Below, in pieces: positions 26,565 to 36,278 of a stretch of 64,000 nt of DNA. The translations under genes and the position numbers were made by a program. Within the stretch, counting starts at the first letter, position 1. Each line of letters opens with the position of its first letter. This DNA comes from Vibrio chagasii. Its GTDB lineage: Bacteria; Pseudomonadota; Gammaproteobacteria; Enterobacterales; Vibrionaceae. The stretch covers positions 1,736,001 through 1,800,000 of the forward strand of contig NZ_AP025465.1 in NCBI RefSeq assembly GCF_024347355.1. The letters are read 5' to 3'. The notes beneath the pieces are model-generated. The model searched no databases. It was not told where the DNA came from and saw only the letters and a list, made by a program, of their open reading frames with translations.

Positions 26565-27515
26565 TTAACCTTTCGAAAGGTTAGGGTCGAGTGGGCTCAC
26601 GTAACCAGATGGCTTAAGCGCCAAAACATCACAGTTAATCTTATCGATAACATGCTCCGCAGTATTACCGATGAACACCGCAGATAAGCCGGTACGACCG
26701 GTTGTACCCAAGATTACCATTGCAGCGTTATTTTCAGACGCGACACGTGGAATCACATCTTCTGGTAAGCCTTGCTCAACAACGGTCTGCTCTTCACACA
26801 TACCGTGCTTCTGACGCAGTGCCTTCATCGCCGTTAAGTGATGACCACGAACTGCATCGGTGTAAGACGTAGGATCGAACTCAGGCAGTTCGATAGTGAT
26901 ATTCGCCGGAGTGACTGGGTAAGCGTTAACTAAGAAAGGTTCCGCATCCAAACGACCAGTTATCTCGAGGAGTCGATCAACCATAGTATCGTTAAGTTCT
27001 AAATGCGCTTCTGTCTCTGAGCCTACGTGAACGGACGCATAAATTTTCGCGTGCTCTGGCCAGAAATCGTTTTTAACGAGCAGTACAGGGCTAGGGCATT
27101 TTCTCAATAGGTGCCAATCAGTCGGCGTGAAGATAACCGACTCCAAGGTGTCGTGCTTGCGCGTGCCCTTAATCAAGATATCGTGACCACCACTGTATAC
27201 CTCTGCAATGATGGCTTCGTAAGGGCGGTTATGCCAAACCACCTGCACATTAAATTCGATAGAATCATCTAGATAAGGCTGTGCTACTTTGTTCATCCAG
27301 ATTTCACGCTGATGAATCACGCCCTTGCGCATTGCGTCTCGTTCATCGACAGAGAGCATAGATGTCATTTCATACGAGAAGTCGTAGATAGACAAAAAGA
27401 AAGTGATATGGCTTGTTGAGGTGCTTTTCTTAGCAAGTTGGATAGCACGAACTAGAGCAGGTTGCTCATCGTGATTAATGTCTGCGACAACTAAAATTTT
27501 GTTATAGATACTCAT
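26565..27515 (-). CDS. uspE: Universal stress protein UspE
   Basis: A 316-residue protein made of two Usp domains in tandem (about 1-150 and 155-305). The second ends with the nucleotide-binding-like GTTGRTGLSAVFIGNTAEHV near residue 277. Tandem length and position beside fnr identify it as UspE, a cytoplasmic protein linked in E. coli to stress resistance, motility and aggregation. It lies 133 bases after fnr, from which a hairpin separates it. Confidence 0.95.
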   Translation of the reverse strand: MSIYNKILVVADINHDEQPALVRAIQLAKKSTSTSHITFFLSIYDFSYEMTSMLSVDERDAMRKGVIHQREIWMNKVAQPYLDDSIEFNVQVVWHNRPYEAIIAEVYSGGHDILIKGTRKHDTLESVIFTPTDWHLLRKCPSPVLLVKNDFWPEHAKIYASVHVGSETEAHLELNDTMVDRLLEITGRLDAEPFLVNAYPVTPANITIELPEFDPTSYTDAVRGHHLTAMKALRQKHGMCEEQTVVEQGLPEDVIPRVASENNAAMVILGTTGRTGLSAVFIGNTAEHVIDKINCDVLALKPSGYVSPLDPNLSKG

Positions 27516-27599
27516 AACTAAGCCTACTTTTCAGACCGAACATATAAATAATGTAGCGTAGTTATGGGGAGATTAAGAGAAATAAAAGAGGTTTTAAGA

Positions 27600-27636
27600 G
27601 AGAAACATGATGTAGCTCATTATTGAACTACATCAT
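27600..27636 (-). terminator. Possible terminator after fnr
   Basis: Inverted repeat ATGATGTAG / CTACATCAT with a 12-base loop, followed on the minus strand by GTTTCTCTCTT. The T run is imperfect, so some readthrough into uspE is likely. Confidence 0.5.
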
Positions 27637-27647
27637 TGATATCTAGA

Positions 27648-28394
27648 CTATTCTTTTGAAACGCCAGCAAGTTCCATCAGCGCATCGTGATCTTCGATAG
27701 TGATATATTTGCCTTTAACGCTCAAGATGTCTGCTTTCTGGAAACGGCCTAAAAGACGGCTAATCGTTTCAACCGTTAAACCTAGGTAATTACCAATATC
27801 GCCACGAGTCATCGTTAAGCGGAACTCACGTGGGCTGAAACCACGTTGAGAGAAGCGAGTTGAAAGATTGTAAAGGAATGCAGCCAGACGCTCTTCCGCG
27901 TTCTTTTTAGAAAGAAGCAGAATCATTTCTTGGTCGCCTTTAATCTCGTTACTCATCAGGCGCATAATTTGCTGACGCAACTTCGGCATTTTTCCTGATA
28001 GGTCATCAAGAATCTCGTACGGGATTTCACATACCATAGAAGTTTCTAGTGCTTGTGCGAAACTAGGGTGTAGGTCACCAGTGATCGCGTCAAAGCCAAC
28101 AAGATCGCCCGCTAGGTGGAATGCAGTAATCTGTTCGTCACCTTGCTCGGTAATCGTGTAGCTCTTGATCGTTCCAGAGCGAATAGCGTAGAGAGATTTA
28201 AGCTCGTCACCGGCTTTAAATAACTCTTGGCCTTTTTGAATAGGCTTTTTTCTCTCAATGATCTGATCAAGTTGATCAAGTTCAGATTCATTCAAAGTGA
28301 ACGGAATACAAAGTTGGCTAATACTACAATCCTGGCAATGGATCGCACAGCCACCAGATTGGACACGTTTCGTTACAGGCTTTTCAGAAATCAT
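27648..28394 (-). CDS. fnr: Oxygen-sensing global regulator FNR
   Basis: FNR activates anaerobic genes and represses aerobic ones when its [4Fe-4S] cluster is intact. The N-terminal cysteines are at 16, 20, 23 and 29, the same spacing as E. coli FNR, with a further Cys near 121 in VCEIPYE as the expected internal ligand. A cyclic-nucleotide-binding-like sensor fold follows, then a helix-turn-helix with [11 protein letters not shown] near residue 210, the recognition helix that reads TTGAT-N4-ATCAA. The protein is 248 residues. The upstream 86 bases carry a matching FNR box. It lies directly downstream of the cbb3 oxidase assembly genes. Confidence 0.97.
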   Translation of the reverse strand: MISEKPVTKRVQSGGCAIHCQDCSISQLCIPFTLNESELDQLDQIIERKKPIQKGQELFKAGDELKSLYAIRSGTIKSYTITEQGDEQITAFHLAGDLVGFDAITGDLHPSFAQALETSMVCEIPYEILDDLSGKMPKLRQQIMRLMSNEIKGDQEMILLLSKKNAEERLAAFLYNLSTRFSQRGFSPREFRLTMTRGDIGNYLGLTVETISRLLGRFQKADILSVKGKYITIEDHDALMELAGVSKE

Positions 28395-28410
28395 AACAAT
28401 CTTTCACTAT

Positions 28411-28424
28411 TTGATATACGTCAA
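28411..28424. promoter_or_regulatory. FNR-box in the fnr promoter
   Basis: TTGATATACGTCAA matches TTGAT-N4-ATCAA at nine of ten defined bases. It lies 17-30 bases upstream of the fnr start codon, next to a possible -10 (TAAAAT on the minus strand), a place where binding would block transcription. Negative autoregulation is known for E. coli fnr. Confidence 0.7.
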
Positions 28425-28480
28425 TATTTTAGCATTCCTTTATCCAGTTGGGTAGTAAAAAAACCGGATTTAAAGAATGG

Positions 28481-29155
28481 CTATACGGTATAAATAATGA
28501 GCTGCAGTGCCATATATCCAGAGTAGAAACCGTAAATCAAGATTAAAATCGCACCGAGTTGACGAAATAAGTCAGCTTGTTGCAATTTCTTGAGGAAGCT
28601 AGCACCCATACCAACCGTCAGCATCGCAGGAAGCGTTCCTAAGCCAAATGCGAGCATGATTCCCGCTCCATTATACCAACTGCCTGAGACAGCCGCCCAA
28701 GTCAGCATAGAGTATACTAGACCACACGGTAACCAACCCCAAATGAAACCAAACGGCAGAGCGTGGCTTGGATGCTTGAGTGGAAGGAAAGACTTACCGA
28801 CTGGTGAAATATAACGCCACAGCTTCTGACCGACCTTCTCAAAGAACAATAAGCCAAACCACCATTTACCGATATACAGACCCAAAATGATCATAAAGAT
28901 GGCAGCAAACAAACGAAGCCAATTAAGTAGCGCGTTGAAATCGCTAAGTTGACCGATTGAAGAGATAGCACCGCCGATCACACCACCAATAACGGCATAG
29001 CTGAGTAGGCGACCAAGGTTGTAAAGTAGGGGAATAACCGAGGAAGGTTTGGTATTGCCGATTGAAAGGAGCGACGCAATGCCACCACACATTCCCATGC
29101 AGTGGCCCGCGCCGATCAGTCCGACAACAAAGGCTCCGATCCAATCAGGCGTCAT
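28481..29155 (-). CDS. Sulfite exporter TauE/SafE-like membrane protein of the cco locus
   Basis: A 224-residue inner-membrane protein with six or so helices, of the UreH/SafE-like group usually found after ccoS. The N-terminal GLIGAGHCMGMCGGI (His and two Cys near residues 17-24) and WLPCGLVYSML near 140 resemble metal-handling motifs; homologues are linked to cbb3 oxidase or copper supply. It overlaps ccoS by 11 bases. The substrate is not established; copper is a plausible inference from context. Confidence 0.85.
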   Translation of the reverse strand: MTPDWIGAFVVGLIGAGHCMGMCGGIASLLSIGNTKPSSVIPLLYNLGRLLSYAVIGGVIGGAISSIGQLSDFNALLNWLRLFAAIFMIILGLYIGKWWFGLLFFEKVGQKLWRYISPVGKSFLPLKHPSHALPFGFIWGWLPCGLVYSMLTWAAVSGSWYNGAGIMLAFGLGTLPAMLTVGMGASFLKKLQQADLFRQLGAILILIYGFYSGYMALQLIIYTV

Positions 29156-29381
29156 CGTTCTTTTTATCTAGGTTAGTTGGGCTTTCTGTATTGGCTTTAT
29201 CATTCTTAACAGGCTTGCTGTCAGAGTGAGCATGGGCCTTTTCGTCTTCATCAAACAAAATGTTGTGACCTTGACGCTCAAGGTCTTCAAACTGTTCGCT
29301 CTTAACGGCCCATAGAAAAATACCAACTGCGATACACACCAGCACAATCGCAATGGGAATCAGGATATATAAACTTTCCAT
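29145..29381 (-). CDS. ccoS: cbb3 oxidase assembly protein CcoS
   Basis: A 78-residue protein with one N-terminal membrane helix (about 4-24) followed by WAVKSEQFEDLE, the CcoS signature, and a charged tail. CcoS is needed for incorporation of haem b and copper into CcoN. It overlaps its neighbours on both sides (1 base with ccoI, 11 with the SafE-like gene), showing tight coupling. Confidence 0.93.
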   Translation of the reverse strand: MESLYILIPIAIVLVCIAVGIFLWAVKSEQFEDLERQGHNILFDEDEKAHAHSDSKPVKNDKANTESPTNLDKKNDDA

Positions 29382-31753
29382 TATTTACCTTGCTCTTTTA
29401 AAAGCCTTAATGAGTTAGACACAACAATAATAGAGCTTGCAGACATGCCAACTACGGCAATGTATGGGGCAACCAAACCCGCTACAGCCAATGGAAGGAT
29501 GAGTAGGTTATATCCCAATGACCATGCTAGGTTTTCGCGGATTATCTTACGCGTTTTTAGCGCCAATGTACGGGACTTAAGTAATCTATCAAGCTTGTCG
29601 CCCAATAAAACCATGTCTGCAGAGGCTTTTGCTACATCTGTTCCGCCGCCCATAGCGACAGAAAGGTGAGCACCCGCAAGGATAGGCGCATCGTTAATAC
29701 CGTCGCCGACCATCATGGTAATGTCTTTTTCATCACGAGAATTAAGGTAAGCAAGCTTATCCTCTGGTTTCGCGTTCGCGACAATATCGGTGATCCCAAT
29801 TTCTTCAGCCACAGGCTTCGCGTTAATCAAGGAGTCTCCAGTCAACAGGGTAGTTTTAATACCCGCTTCTTTGAATTTTTGGATGAACTCGATGCTTTCT
29901 TTACGAATCGGGTCTTCATAAGTGAAGGTTGCGATATGACGTCCAGCCATCGACAAGTAGATACCGTTGCTTTGTGTTGGCTGAGCTTCACCAAGAATAA
30001 ACTCGCTACTACCGATCGCAACTTCTTGACCGTTCCAGTCACCAGTAATACCTGAACCGATAACGTTGTTTACTGCATCGACTTCAACATCATCTGACAC
30101 GTGAGTCTTGAATGCTTTCGCAATAGGGTGGTTAGCATGCTGTTCTAGGCTCGCAGCCACTTTTAAACACGTCTCTTTATCAAGCTCAGAGAAAGTTTCC
30201 ACACGGCTGATACGAATATCACCCTCAGTCAATGTACCCGTCTTATCGATGATCAAGTGATTTACTTTACACAAGGTTTCGAATACGTGGCCTTTACGCA
30301 GTAAAATACCAAAGTTGCCCATACGGGATGTCGAACAAGTAATTGCAGTCGGTGTAGCCAGTGAGAGAGCACAAGGACAAGTCGCTACCAGTACAGATAA
30401 CATGATCCAGAATGCATCTTCTGGACGAGTTTGGTGCCAGTAGAACCAAGTACCGAAAGAGATAATCAAAATAACCGCTACAAAGTAACGAGCCACAATA
30501 TCTGCAATCTCCGCGATACGAGGCTTAGACAACTGTGCTTCATCTTGAAGACGAACGATATTAGAGATGACCGAGTCCGCTTTTGATGTCATCACTTCCA
30601 GTTCAAATGACTCGTCACCATTCAACGTGCCAGCGAAGACAGTATCGCCTTCGTTTTTCACGACATGGATAGATTCGCCAGTCAGCATGGATTCATCAAT
30701 GTGAACTCGACCAGAAAGTACTTTACCGTCCGCAGGAATATGCTCACCCGGTAGTACGCGAATCTGATCGCCTACCTTTAAGGTTTTTACTGGAACTTGG
30801 TCGCCATCTAACGTTGTCGCCATTGCAGGAACGAGCTTAAGCAGATTACCACTCGCTGCCGCCGCTTTACGACGCGCTCTCATCTCTAAGAAACGACCAA
30901 GCAGAAGGAAGAAGGTAAACATCGAAATAGATTCGAAGAAAACTTCTCCTTTCTCTGTCACGGTTGCCACCAAGCTCGCAACGTAAGCAAACAGCAGCGC
31001 AATCGACACAGGCACATCCATACCCAGCGTTCGCCCCTTAATACTGCGCCATGCATTGATGTAGAACGGCAGAGCAGAATAAAGCAATACCGGCGTTGCA
31101 AAGATCAAGCTTACCCAGCGGAAGTAGTTTTTAAACTCAGGCTCAAGATTGCCAAACACTTCAAGGTATAGTGCGACCGCCAGCATCATCACCTGCATGG
31201 TTGCTAAACCAGCAACGCCAAGACGATAGAGGTAGTTCTTCATTGAGCGGTGATAGGCAGCTTCTTGTTGGTCAGCCTCGAAAGGCGCAGCTTTGTAACC
31301 TAAGGTATGGACCGCCGATAACAACTCACTCAATTTAACTTGCGTGTTGTCCCAGCTAAGTAGGGCGCGGTTGGTGGTGGTGTTCACCCGGATGCTACCA
31401 ACACCTTGTTTTGAAGAGACTTGTTTCTCGATTAGCCATGCACATGCTGCACATGAAACACCCTCTAGTGACAATGTCACTTCAGAAACATTCTCAGAGT
31501 TCCTTACAAACTCCAATTGAACGTCTTCATTATCATAATGACTGAGTGCCAGAAGTTGTTCTGGCACTAGATCCGCTTTCTCAGCGGGAGCGGTACGGTA
31601 TTGGTAGTAAGAAACCAAACCGCTATCAACGATTGTCTGAGCTACAGTCTCGCAGCCCGGACAACACATCTTACGAGGCGATCCTAAGATCTCGACTTCA
31701 AAATCCGTTTCCGCTGGTACATCTTCACCGCAGTGATAACAGGATTCACACAT
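29381..31753 (-). CDS. ccoI: Copper-exporting P1B-type ATPase CcoI (FixI) for cbb3 oxidase
   Basis: A 790-residue copper ATPase that supplies copper for the CcoN active site. The N-terminus has a Cys-rich segment (CYHCGED, then MCCPGC near 34) and a heavy-metal domain (GVSCAACAWLIEK near 94). Then come eight helices with the ion-binding CPC (VATCPCALSLATP near 465), the phosphorylation site DKTGT near 508, and the hinge GDGINDAP near 692. ATG overlaps nothing upstream but lies 5 bases after ccoH. A perfect matS site is embedded in the coding sequence at 31468. Confidence 0.96.
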   Translation of the reverse strand: MCESCYHCGEDVPAETDFEVEILGSPRKMCCPGCETVAQTIVDSGLVSYYQYRTAPAEKADLVPEQLLALSHYDNEDVQLEFVRNSENVSEVTLSLEGVSCAACAWLIEKQVSSKQGVGSIRVNTTTNRALLSWDNTQVKLSELLSAVHTLGYKAAPFEADQQEAAYHRSMKNYLYRLGVAGLATMQVMMLAVALYLEVFGNLEPEFKNYFRWVSLIFATPVLLYSALPFYINAWRSIKGRTLGMDVPVSIALLFAYVASLVATVTEKGEVFFESISMFTFFLLLGRFLEMRARRKAAAASGNLLKLVPAMATTLDGDQVPVKTLKVGDQIRVLPGEHIPADGKVLSGRVHIDESMLTGESIHVVKNEGDTVFAGTLNGDESFELEVMTSKADSVISNIVRLQDEAQLSKPRIAEIADIVARYFVAVILIISFGTWFYWHQTRPEDAFWIMLSVLVATCPCALSLATPTAITCSTSRMGNFGILLRKGHVFETLCKVNHLIIDKTGTLTEGDIRISRVETFSELDKETCLKVAASLEQHANHPIAKAFKTHVSDDVEVDAVNNVIGSGITGDWNGQEVAIGSSEFILGEAQPTQSNGIYLSMAGRHIATFTYEDPIRKESIEFIQKFKEAGIKTTLLTGDSLINAKPVAEEIGITDIVANAKPEDKLAYLNSRDEKDITMMVGDGINDAPILAGAHLSVAMGGGTDVAKASADMVLLGDKLDRLLKSRTLALKTRKIIRENLAWSLGYNLLILPLAVAGLVAPYIAVVGMSASSIIVVSNSLRLLKEQGK
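31468..31480. promoter_or_regulatory. Perfect matS site (MatP binding)
   Basis: GTGACAATGTCAC matches the E. coli/Vibrio MatP consensus GTGACRNYGTCAC at every position. It falls inside ccoI. MatP is encoded in the same window at 43.6 kb. Confidence 0.75.
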
Positions 31754-31758
31754 AAGCT

Positions 31759-32238
31759 TTAGTTCATTAGTTGAGTAGGAGTTTCAATCGGGAAGTTCAT
31801 GCGACCTTGAACTAACCATTCTTCGTCATGCGGCGTCAACTCAATGAACCACGGACCTTCTAAGTGATGATCCAGAGTCATTGTGTAGTTGCCTCTCGCA
31901 TCAGCGGTTAGTAGCTGAGTGAAATCGCGGTCTGGTAGTGTTCTGTGAACAAACATTGCACTGATAGCAGGGAAGTGATCAAGTTTGCCTTTGTCTAATG
32001 TGATGATAACAGAGTTACCTCTCTCATTGAGCGAAGCTGATAGGCCCAGCTCTCTGGCGATATTTACTTTTGAAATGTCGACATTAATGCCTTTTCCTTT
32101 TTTATAGTAATCCTCAGTCACTAGGTCTACAGAGTTCTGTGTAAACACAATAACCGTCATAATGGTCCAAATAACTACTGTCGCTGGCAACGCGATTAAG
32201 AACCACGGCCAAAACTGTTTATACCAAGGCTTTACCAT
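31759..32238 (-). CDS. ccoH: FixH/CcoH family cbb3 oxidase accessory protein
   Basis: A 159-residue protein with one membrane helix near residues 10-32 (WFLIALPATVVIWTIMTVIV) and a periplasmic domain that starts with DLVTEDYYKKGKGIN, the FixH hallmark. It is thought to help CcoI and assemble cbb3 oxidase. It heads the ccoHIS group, separated from ccoNOQP by a hairpin. Confidence 0.93.
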   Translation of the reverse strand: MVKPWYKQFWPWFLIALPATVVIWTIMTVIVFTQNSVDLVTEDYYKKGKGINVDISKVNIARELGLSASLNERGNSVIITLDKGKLDHFPAISAMFVHRTLPDRDFTQLLTADARGNYTMTLDHHLEGPWFIELTPHDEEWLVQGRMNFPIETPTQLMN

Positions 32239-32285
32239 AAAAAAGATCTCAAAAAAGAATAAAAAGAAGAGGTTATAAAATAAAG

Positions 32286-32314
32286 GAAAGACAGCCTCTT
32301 AGAAAGAGGCTGTT
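32286..32314 (-). terminator. Hairpin between ccoP and ccoH
   Basis: ACAGCCTCT / AGAGGCTGT with a 5-base loop, followed on the minus strand by CTTTCCTTTA. It probably ends or attenuates the ccoNOQP transcript. Confidence 0.65.
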
Positions 32315-32323
32315 ATTGAAATG

Positions 32324-33298
32324 TTACTTATTATCTGAGTTGCTCAGGCTCCACACGTAAGATGAAACCAGTTGTACTTTGTCTTCGCCTAGAATGTCTT
32401 TCCAAGCAGGCATAACGCCAGAACGTCCGTACATAACTGTTTCAGTTACGTCTGCACGAGAATCGCCAAACAACCAATCGCGGTCAGTCAGATCAGGTGC
32501 GCCAACAGCAGGGTTACCCTTACCATCAGTACCGTGACACGCTGCACACACTACAAAGCGAGCTTTACCAGCTTCTGCTTCACGTGCGTTTACGCTACGA
32601 CCAGAAAGGCTAAGAGTGTAGCTAACTACTTCTTTTACGCCTTCTTCGCCAAGCGCGTCTTTCCAGCCTGGCATTTGGCCAACACGACCGTGCATAATTG
32701 TTGTAACGATAGCCTCAGGTTCACCGCCATATAGCCATGCGTCATCAGTTAGGTTAGGGAAACCTTTCTGACCACGTGCATCAGAGCCGTGACACTGAGA
32801 ACAGTTTTGCAAGAATAAACGTTGACCCACTTTGATTGCGTCAGCGTCTGATGCAATGTCAGGGATTGAACGTAAACCGTTTTCGTCGTGCGCTAGCTTT
32901 CTGAATGCTTCACCGAAGTAGGTGTCTGCATCATCAAGCTCTTTCGCGTACGCATCTAACTGTTTGTTTGCTTGCGCAGCAGCAATTGCAGAGCGAGACT
33001 CTTCAACGCTACGTACCGTTTGGTCTGAACTTGTCCAACCTAAAAGGCCTTTAAAGTTACCTAGGCCAGGGTATAGAGCAAGGTAAACCGCTGCAAAAAC
33101 AATCGTACTGATGAAAAGGTATGTCCACCATTTTGGTAGTGGGTTGTTAAGCTCACGAATACCATCGTATTCATGGCCCATATCTTGACCTTCTTCTACG
33201 CCTGTTTTGTCTTTAAAACACCAACGAAGTAAGACAGCACAACCAATTAGGGTACCAATCGTAATCGCACTAACCCAGATACTCCAGAATGTACTCAT
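32324..33298 (-). CDS. ccoP: cbb3 cytochrome c oxidase subunit III (CcoP), dihaem
   Basis: A membrane-anchored dihaem cytochrome c of 324 residues. It has one helix near residues 6-27 and another near 58-80, then two class I cytochrome domains with CSQCHG near residue 163 and CAACHG near 252, and methionine ligands downstream (GQMPGW, GVMPAW). Electrons reach CcoO and CcoN through these haems. It overlaps ccoQ by one base. Confidence 0.97.
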   Translation of the reverse strand: MSTFWSIWVSAITIGTLIGCAVLLRWCFKDKTGVEEGQDMGHEYDGIRELNNPLPKWWTYLFISTIVFAAVYLALYPGLGNFKGLLGWTSSDQTVRSVEESRSAIAAAQANKQLDAYAKELDDADTYFGEAFRKLAHDENGLRSIPDIASDADAIKVGQRLFLQNCSQCHGSDARGQKGFPNLTDDAWLYGGEPEAIVTTIMHGRVGQMPGWKDALGEEGVKEVVSYTLSLSGRSVNAREAEAGKARFVVCAACHGTDGKGNPAVGAPDLTDRDWLFGDSRADVTETVMYGRSGVMPAWKDILGEDKVQLVSSYVWSLSNSDNK

Positions 33299-33474
33299 TA
33301 CTTTGTCACTCCTTCATTTTTAGAACTTGTTGCTGGCTCGTCGTCAGCAAACACTAGGTTCGCGTCTTCGTCGAAACGTGATTTACGGTTCTTGCCGTAT
33401 GCCCACCAAACGATACCGATGAAGCAAGCAAAAACAGTCACAGTCCAAACACTTTGAAATGTAATAATGTCCAT
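33298..33474 (-). CDS. ccoQ: cbb3 oxidase subunit CcoQ
   Basis: A 58-residue protein with one membrane helix (about residues 9-26, including FIGIVWWAYG) and a charged tail. The sequence after the helix, AYGKNRKSRFDEDANLVFAD, is the usual CcoQ form. Its stop codon shares a base with the ccoP start (TAATG), and its ATG lies 9 bases after ccoO, with AGGAA as ribosome site. CcoQ stabilises the complex in other bacteria. Confidence 0.93.
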   Translation of the reverse strand: MDIITFQSVWTVTVFACFIGIVWWAYGKNRKSRFDEDANLVFADDEPATSSKNEGVTK

Positions 33475-33483
33475 AATTATTCC

Positions 33484-34104
33484 TTATTTCATTGCGTGGC
33501 CAAGCGATTGAAGGTAAGCGATGATTGCATCCATCTCTGTTTTTCCTTCAACATCTTGTTTAGCGTTAGCAATTTGTTCGTCTGTGTAAGGAACACCAAA
33601 TTGATTACGGAAGAGTTCAAGCTTCTGTTGAGTCAATTTGCCATCAAGTACATTTTCAGCAAGCCATGGGAAACCAGGCATGTTTGATTCAGGAACAAGT
33701 TCACGTGGGTCGATAAGGTGAACACGGTGCCACTCATCTGAGTAGCGATCACCAACACGCGCTAGATCAGGACCAGTACGCTTAGAGCCCCATAGGAATG
33801 GGTGTTCCCAAACACTTTCGCCAGCTACAGAGTAGTGGCCGTAACGTTCAGTCTCAGAGCGGAAAGGACGAATCATTTGGCTGTGACATACGTTACAACC
33901 TTCACGAATGTAGATATCACGACCTTCCATTTCCAAAGCAGAGTAAACACGTAGGTTTTCTACAGGTTCAGTTGTCTGCTTTTGGAAGATAAGAGGGGTA
34001 ATCTCGACTAAAGCACCAAAACTGATAGCAATAACGATCAAGATCGCTAGTAAGCCAACGTTCTTCTCTACCAACTCATGGCGATTATTTGAATTTGAGC
34101 TCAT
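33484..34104 (-). CDS. ccoO: cbb3 cytochrome c oxidase subunit II (CcoO), monohaem
   Basis: A 206-residue membrane-anchored monohaem cytochrome c. One helix lies near residues 13-35, followed by the haem site [17 protein letters not shown] near residue 68, and the ligand methionine probably in SNMPGFPWL near 148. It lies 11 bases after ccoN. Confidence 0.97.
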   Translation of the reverse strand: MSSNSNNRHELVEKNVGLLAILIVIAISFGALVEITPLIFQKQTTEPVENLRVYSALEMEGRDIYIREGCNVCHSQMIRPFRSETERYGHYSVAGESVWEHPFLWGSKRTGPDLARVGDRYSDEWHRVHLIDPRELVPESNMPGFPWLAENVLDGKLTQQKLELFRNQFGVPYTDEQIANAKQDVEGKTEMDAIIAYLQSLGHAMK

Positions 34105-34115
34105 TCTAAATCTCC

Positions 34116-35549
34116 TTAAGCCGGTTGAGGGATAGCTTTAAGGCTATCTTTAGGTGCAGAAACAGTTTTGTACGTGTTGTATGCCAATAAGAACATACCA
34201 GATAGGAAGATGAAACCACCTAGGAAACGTACAAAGTAGAACGGGTAAGACGCTTCTACAGATTCAACGAAGCTGTAAGTTAATGTACCGTCAGAGTTAA
34301 CTGCACGCCACATCAGACCTTGCATCACACCAGAGATCCACATTGCAACAATGTAGAAAACCGTACCAATCGTTGCTAACCAGAAGTGAACATTGATTAG
34401 AGATACAGAGTACATGCGCTCTTGACCAAATAGCTTAGGAACTAAGTGGTAAACCGAACCGATAGAAACCATTGCAACCCAACCTAACGCACCAGAGTGA
34501 ACGTGACCGATAGTCCAGTCCGTGTAGTGAGATAGTGCGTTAACCGTTTTGATTGCCATCATTGGGCCTTCGAAAGTCGACATGCCGTAGAATGATAGAG
34601 AAACGATTAGGAAACGTAGGATAGGGTCGTAGCGAAGCTTATGCCACGCACCAGACAGAGTCATGATACCGTTGATCATGCCACCCCAAGAAGGAGCAAA
34701 CAGAACCAAAGACATAACCATACCTAGAGACTGAGTCCAGTCTGGAAGTGCAGTGTAGTGTAGGTGGTGAGGACCAGCCCAGATATACAGAGACACAAGT
34801 GCCCAGAAGTGAACGATCGACAAACGGTAAGAATAAACAGGGCGACCAGCTTGTTTAGGAACGAAGTAGTACATCATACCTAGGAAACCAGCTGTCAATA
34901 GGAAGCCTACCGCATTGTGTCCGTACCACCATTGCACCATTGCATCAATTGCACCTGAGTAAATCGAGTACGACTTAAACGCAGATACAGGAACAGCTAG
35001 GCTGTTAACGATGTGCAACACGGCAACCGTGATGATGAAGGCTCCGAAGAACCAGTTTGCTACGTAAATGTGTGATGTCTTACGTTTAATCATGGTTCCG
35101 AAGAACACGACCGCATAAGCTACCCACACAAGAGTAATAGCAATATCGATTGGCCATTCTAGTTCTGCGTATTCTTTACCAGAGGTCAAACCTAACGGTA
35201 AAGTAATTGCAGCGGACAGGATAATCGCTTGCCAACCCCAAAAGGTAAAGGCTACGAGAGGGCCACCAAAGAGACGCGTCTGACAAGTACGTTGCACAAC
35301 ATAATATGATGTTGCAAACAGCGCACTTGTACCGAACGCAAAAATAACCGCATTAGTATGCAGGGGACGTAAACGACTGTACGTCAACCACGGCGTATCA
35401 AAGTTTAGCTGTGGCCAAACTAATTGAGCGGCAATCAAAACACCAACGCCCATACCGACAATACCCCACAAAATTGTAACCAGGGTAAATTGACGGACGA
35501 CCGTATAGTTGTAGTTTTGTTCAAGCTGCTTTTCTTGGCTCATTTGCAT
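34116..35549 (-). CDS. ccoN: cbb3 cytochrome c oxidase catalytic subunit I (CcoN)
   Basis: The haem-copper oxidase that reduces oxygen at low tension and pumps protons. At 477 residues it has twelve helices and the histidine ligands for haem b, haem b3 and CuB ([10 protein letters not shown] near 62, YGHNAVGF near 213, GPHHLHYT near 262, [12 protein letters not shown] near 350). Either of two ATG codons two residues apart may start it; GGAAG precedes both. The divergent region upstream lacks a clear FNR box. Confidence 0.96.
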   Translation of the reverse strand: MQMSQEKQLEQNYNYTVVRQFTLVTILWGIVGMGVGVLIAAQLVWPQLNFDTPWLTYSRLRPLHTNAVIFAFGTSALFATSYYVVQRTCQTRLFGGPLVAFTFWGWQAIILSAAITLPLGLTSGKEYAELEWPIDIAITLVWVAYAVVFFGTMIKRKTSHIYVANWFFGAFIITVAVLHIVNSLAVPVSAFKSYSIYSGAIDAMVQWWYGHNAVGFLLTAGFLGMMYYFVPKQAGRPVYSYRLSIVHFWALVSLYIWAGPHHLHYTALPDWTQSLGMVMSLVLFAPSWGGMINGIMTLSGAWHKLRYDPILRFLIVSLSFYGMSTFEGPMMAIKTVNALSHYTDWTIGHVHSGALGWVAMVSIGSVYHLVPKLFGQERMYSVSLINVHFWLATIGTVFYIVAMWISGVMQGLMWRAVNSDGTLTYSFVESVEASYPFYFVRFLGGFIFLSGMFLLAYNTYKTVSAPKDSLKAIPQPA

Positions 35550-35801
35550 GCTTCCAATTTCTTATTTACTACACTTTACTTCCAACACGACTCACGTCGT
35601 AATGCCACCCAAATTAGAAAAGGAAATTCAGCCTATTCAGGACCTTATTTCCACTTGCTGATTTTAAAAAAAAGTGGCATTTTCAACGCGACACTATACT
35701 TGAATTAACAAATCAATGACAGAGTAGTAACCTTACGCTTGGTCTGGAATTGGATTTTTATTTAAAAACTTTGAACTTTGTAACAAGGAGTAAAGATTAT
35801 A

Positions 35802-36167
35802 ATGGCGGCACAAAAGCTAACAAAAGGCAGGCTTGTTCAAATTATCGTCATGTTGGTTATTTTAATAGCTGCATTTACTTGGAGAACAGTGACATACGAT
35901 AATAACGAGACAATAACCTGTATCGTTTCAAAACCTTGTGAATTTGGTATTGATAATAATAATGTTTTGATTTCGGACGATAGCCAGGGGTATTCGATCG
36001 AAACATCTAAAACTGGCAAATTTATAATTAGCAATGAAGGAAGCGGAGTTTTAGAACCGAAAGGGGCTTCATCTTGGCTTTTACAAACCGATGATAAGAG
36101 CGCCTCAATAACGGTTACATTTCCACAACAGGTCATGACGTATACAGTAAACCTATCCAAAGAATAA
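35802..36167 (+). CDS. Small membrane-anchored protein divergent from ccoN
   Basis: A 121-residue protein with one N-terminal helix (residues about 9-27) and an exported beta-rich domain with two cysteines (CIVSKPC, residues 42-48 or so) that could form a disulfide or bind a metal. I do not recognise a family. It lies 253 bases from divergent ccoN and about 110 bases before a FIST-kinase pair. In V. cholerae, as I recall, the order ccoN, small protein, FIST protein, kinase is the same, which suggests a conserved role near cbb3 oxidase or nitric oxide sensing. Confidence 0.8.
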   Translation: MAAQKLTKGRLVQIIVMLVILIAAFTWRTVTYDNNETITCIVSKPCEFGIDNNNVLISDDSQGYSIETSKTGKFIISNEGSGVLEPKGASSWLLQTDDKSASITVTFPQQVMTYTVNLSKE

Positions 36168-36278
36168 AATGGAAAACTGAGCAACGCCTCGCTCTTTGAT
36201 AGAAATATTGACTAAACCAGTGAAACCTTGTGCATTAAAGTGTTATAAAGAAGACATTAATAAAGTTTCCAGAAATCT

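Noticed and set aside
35550..35801. Search for an FNR box upstream of ccoN
   Set aside because: The only similar sequence, TTGATTTGTTAATTCAA on the minus strand, has the wrong half-site spacing; no site with four bases between halves was found, so none is claimed.
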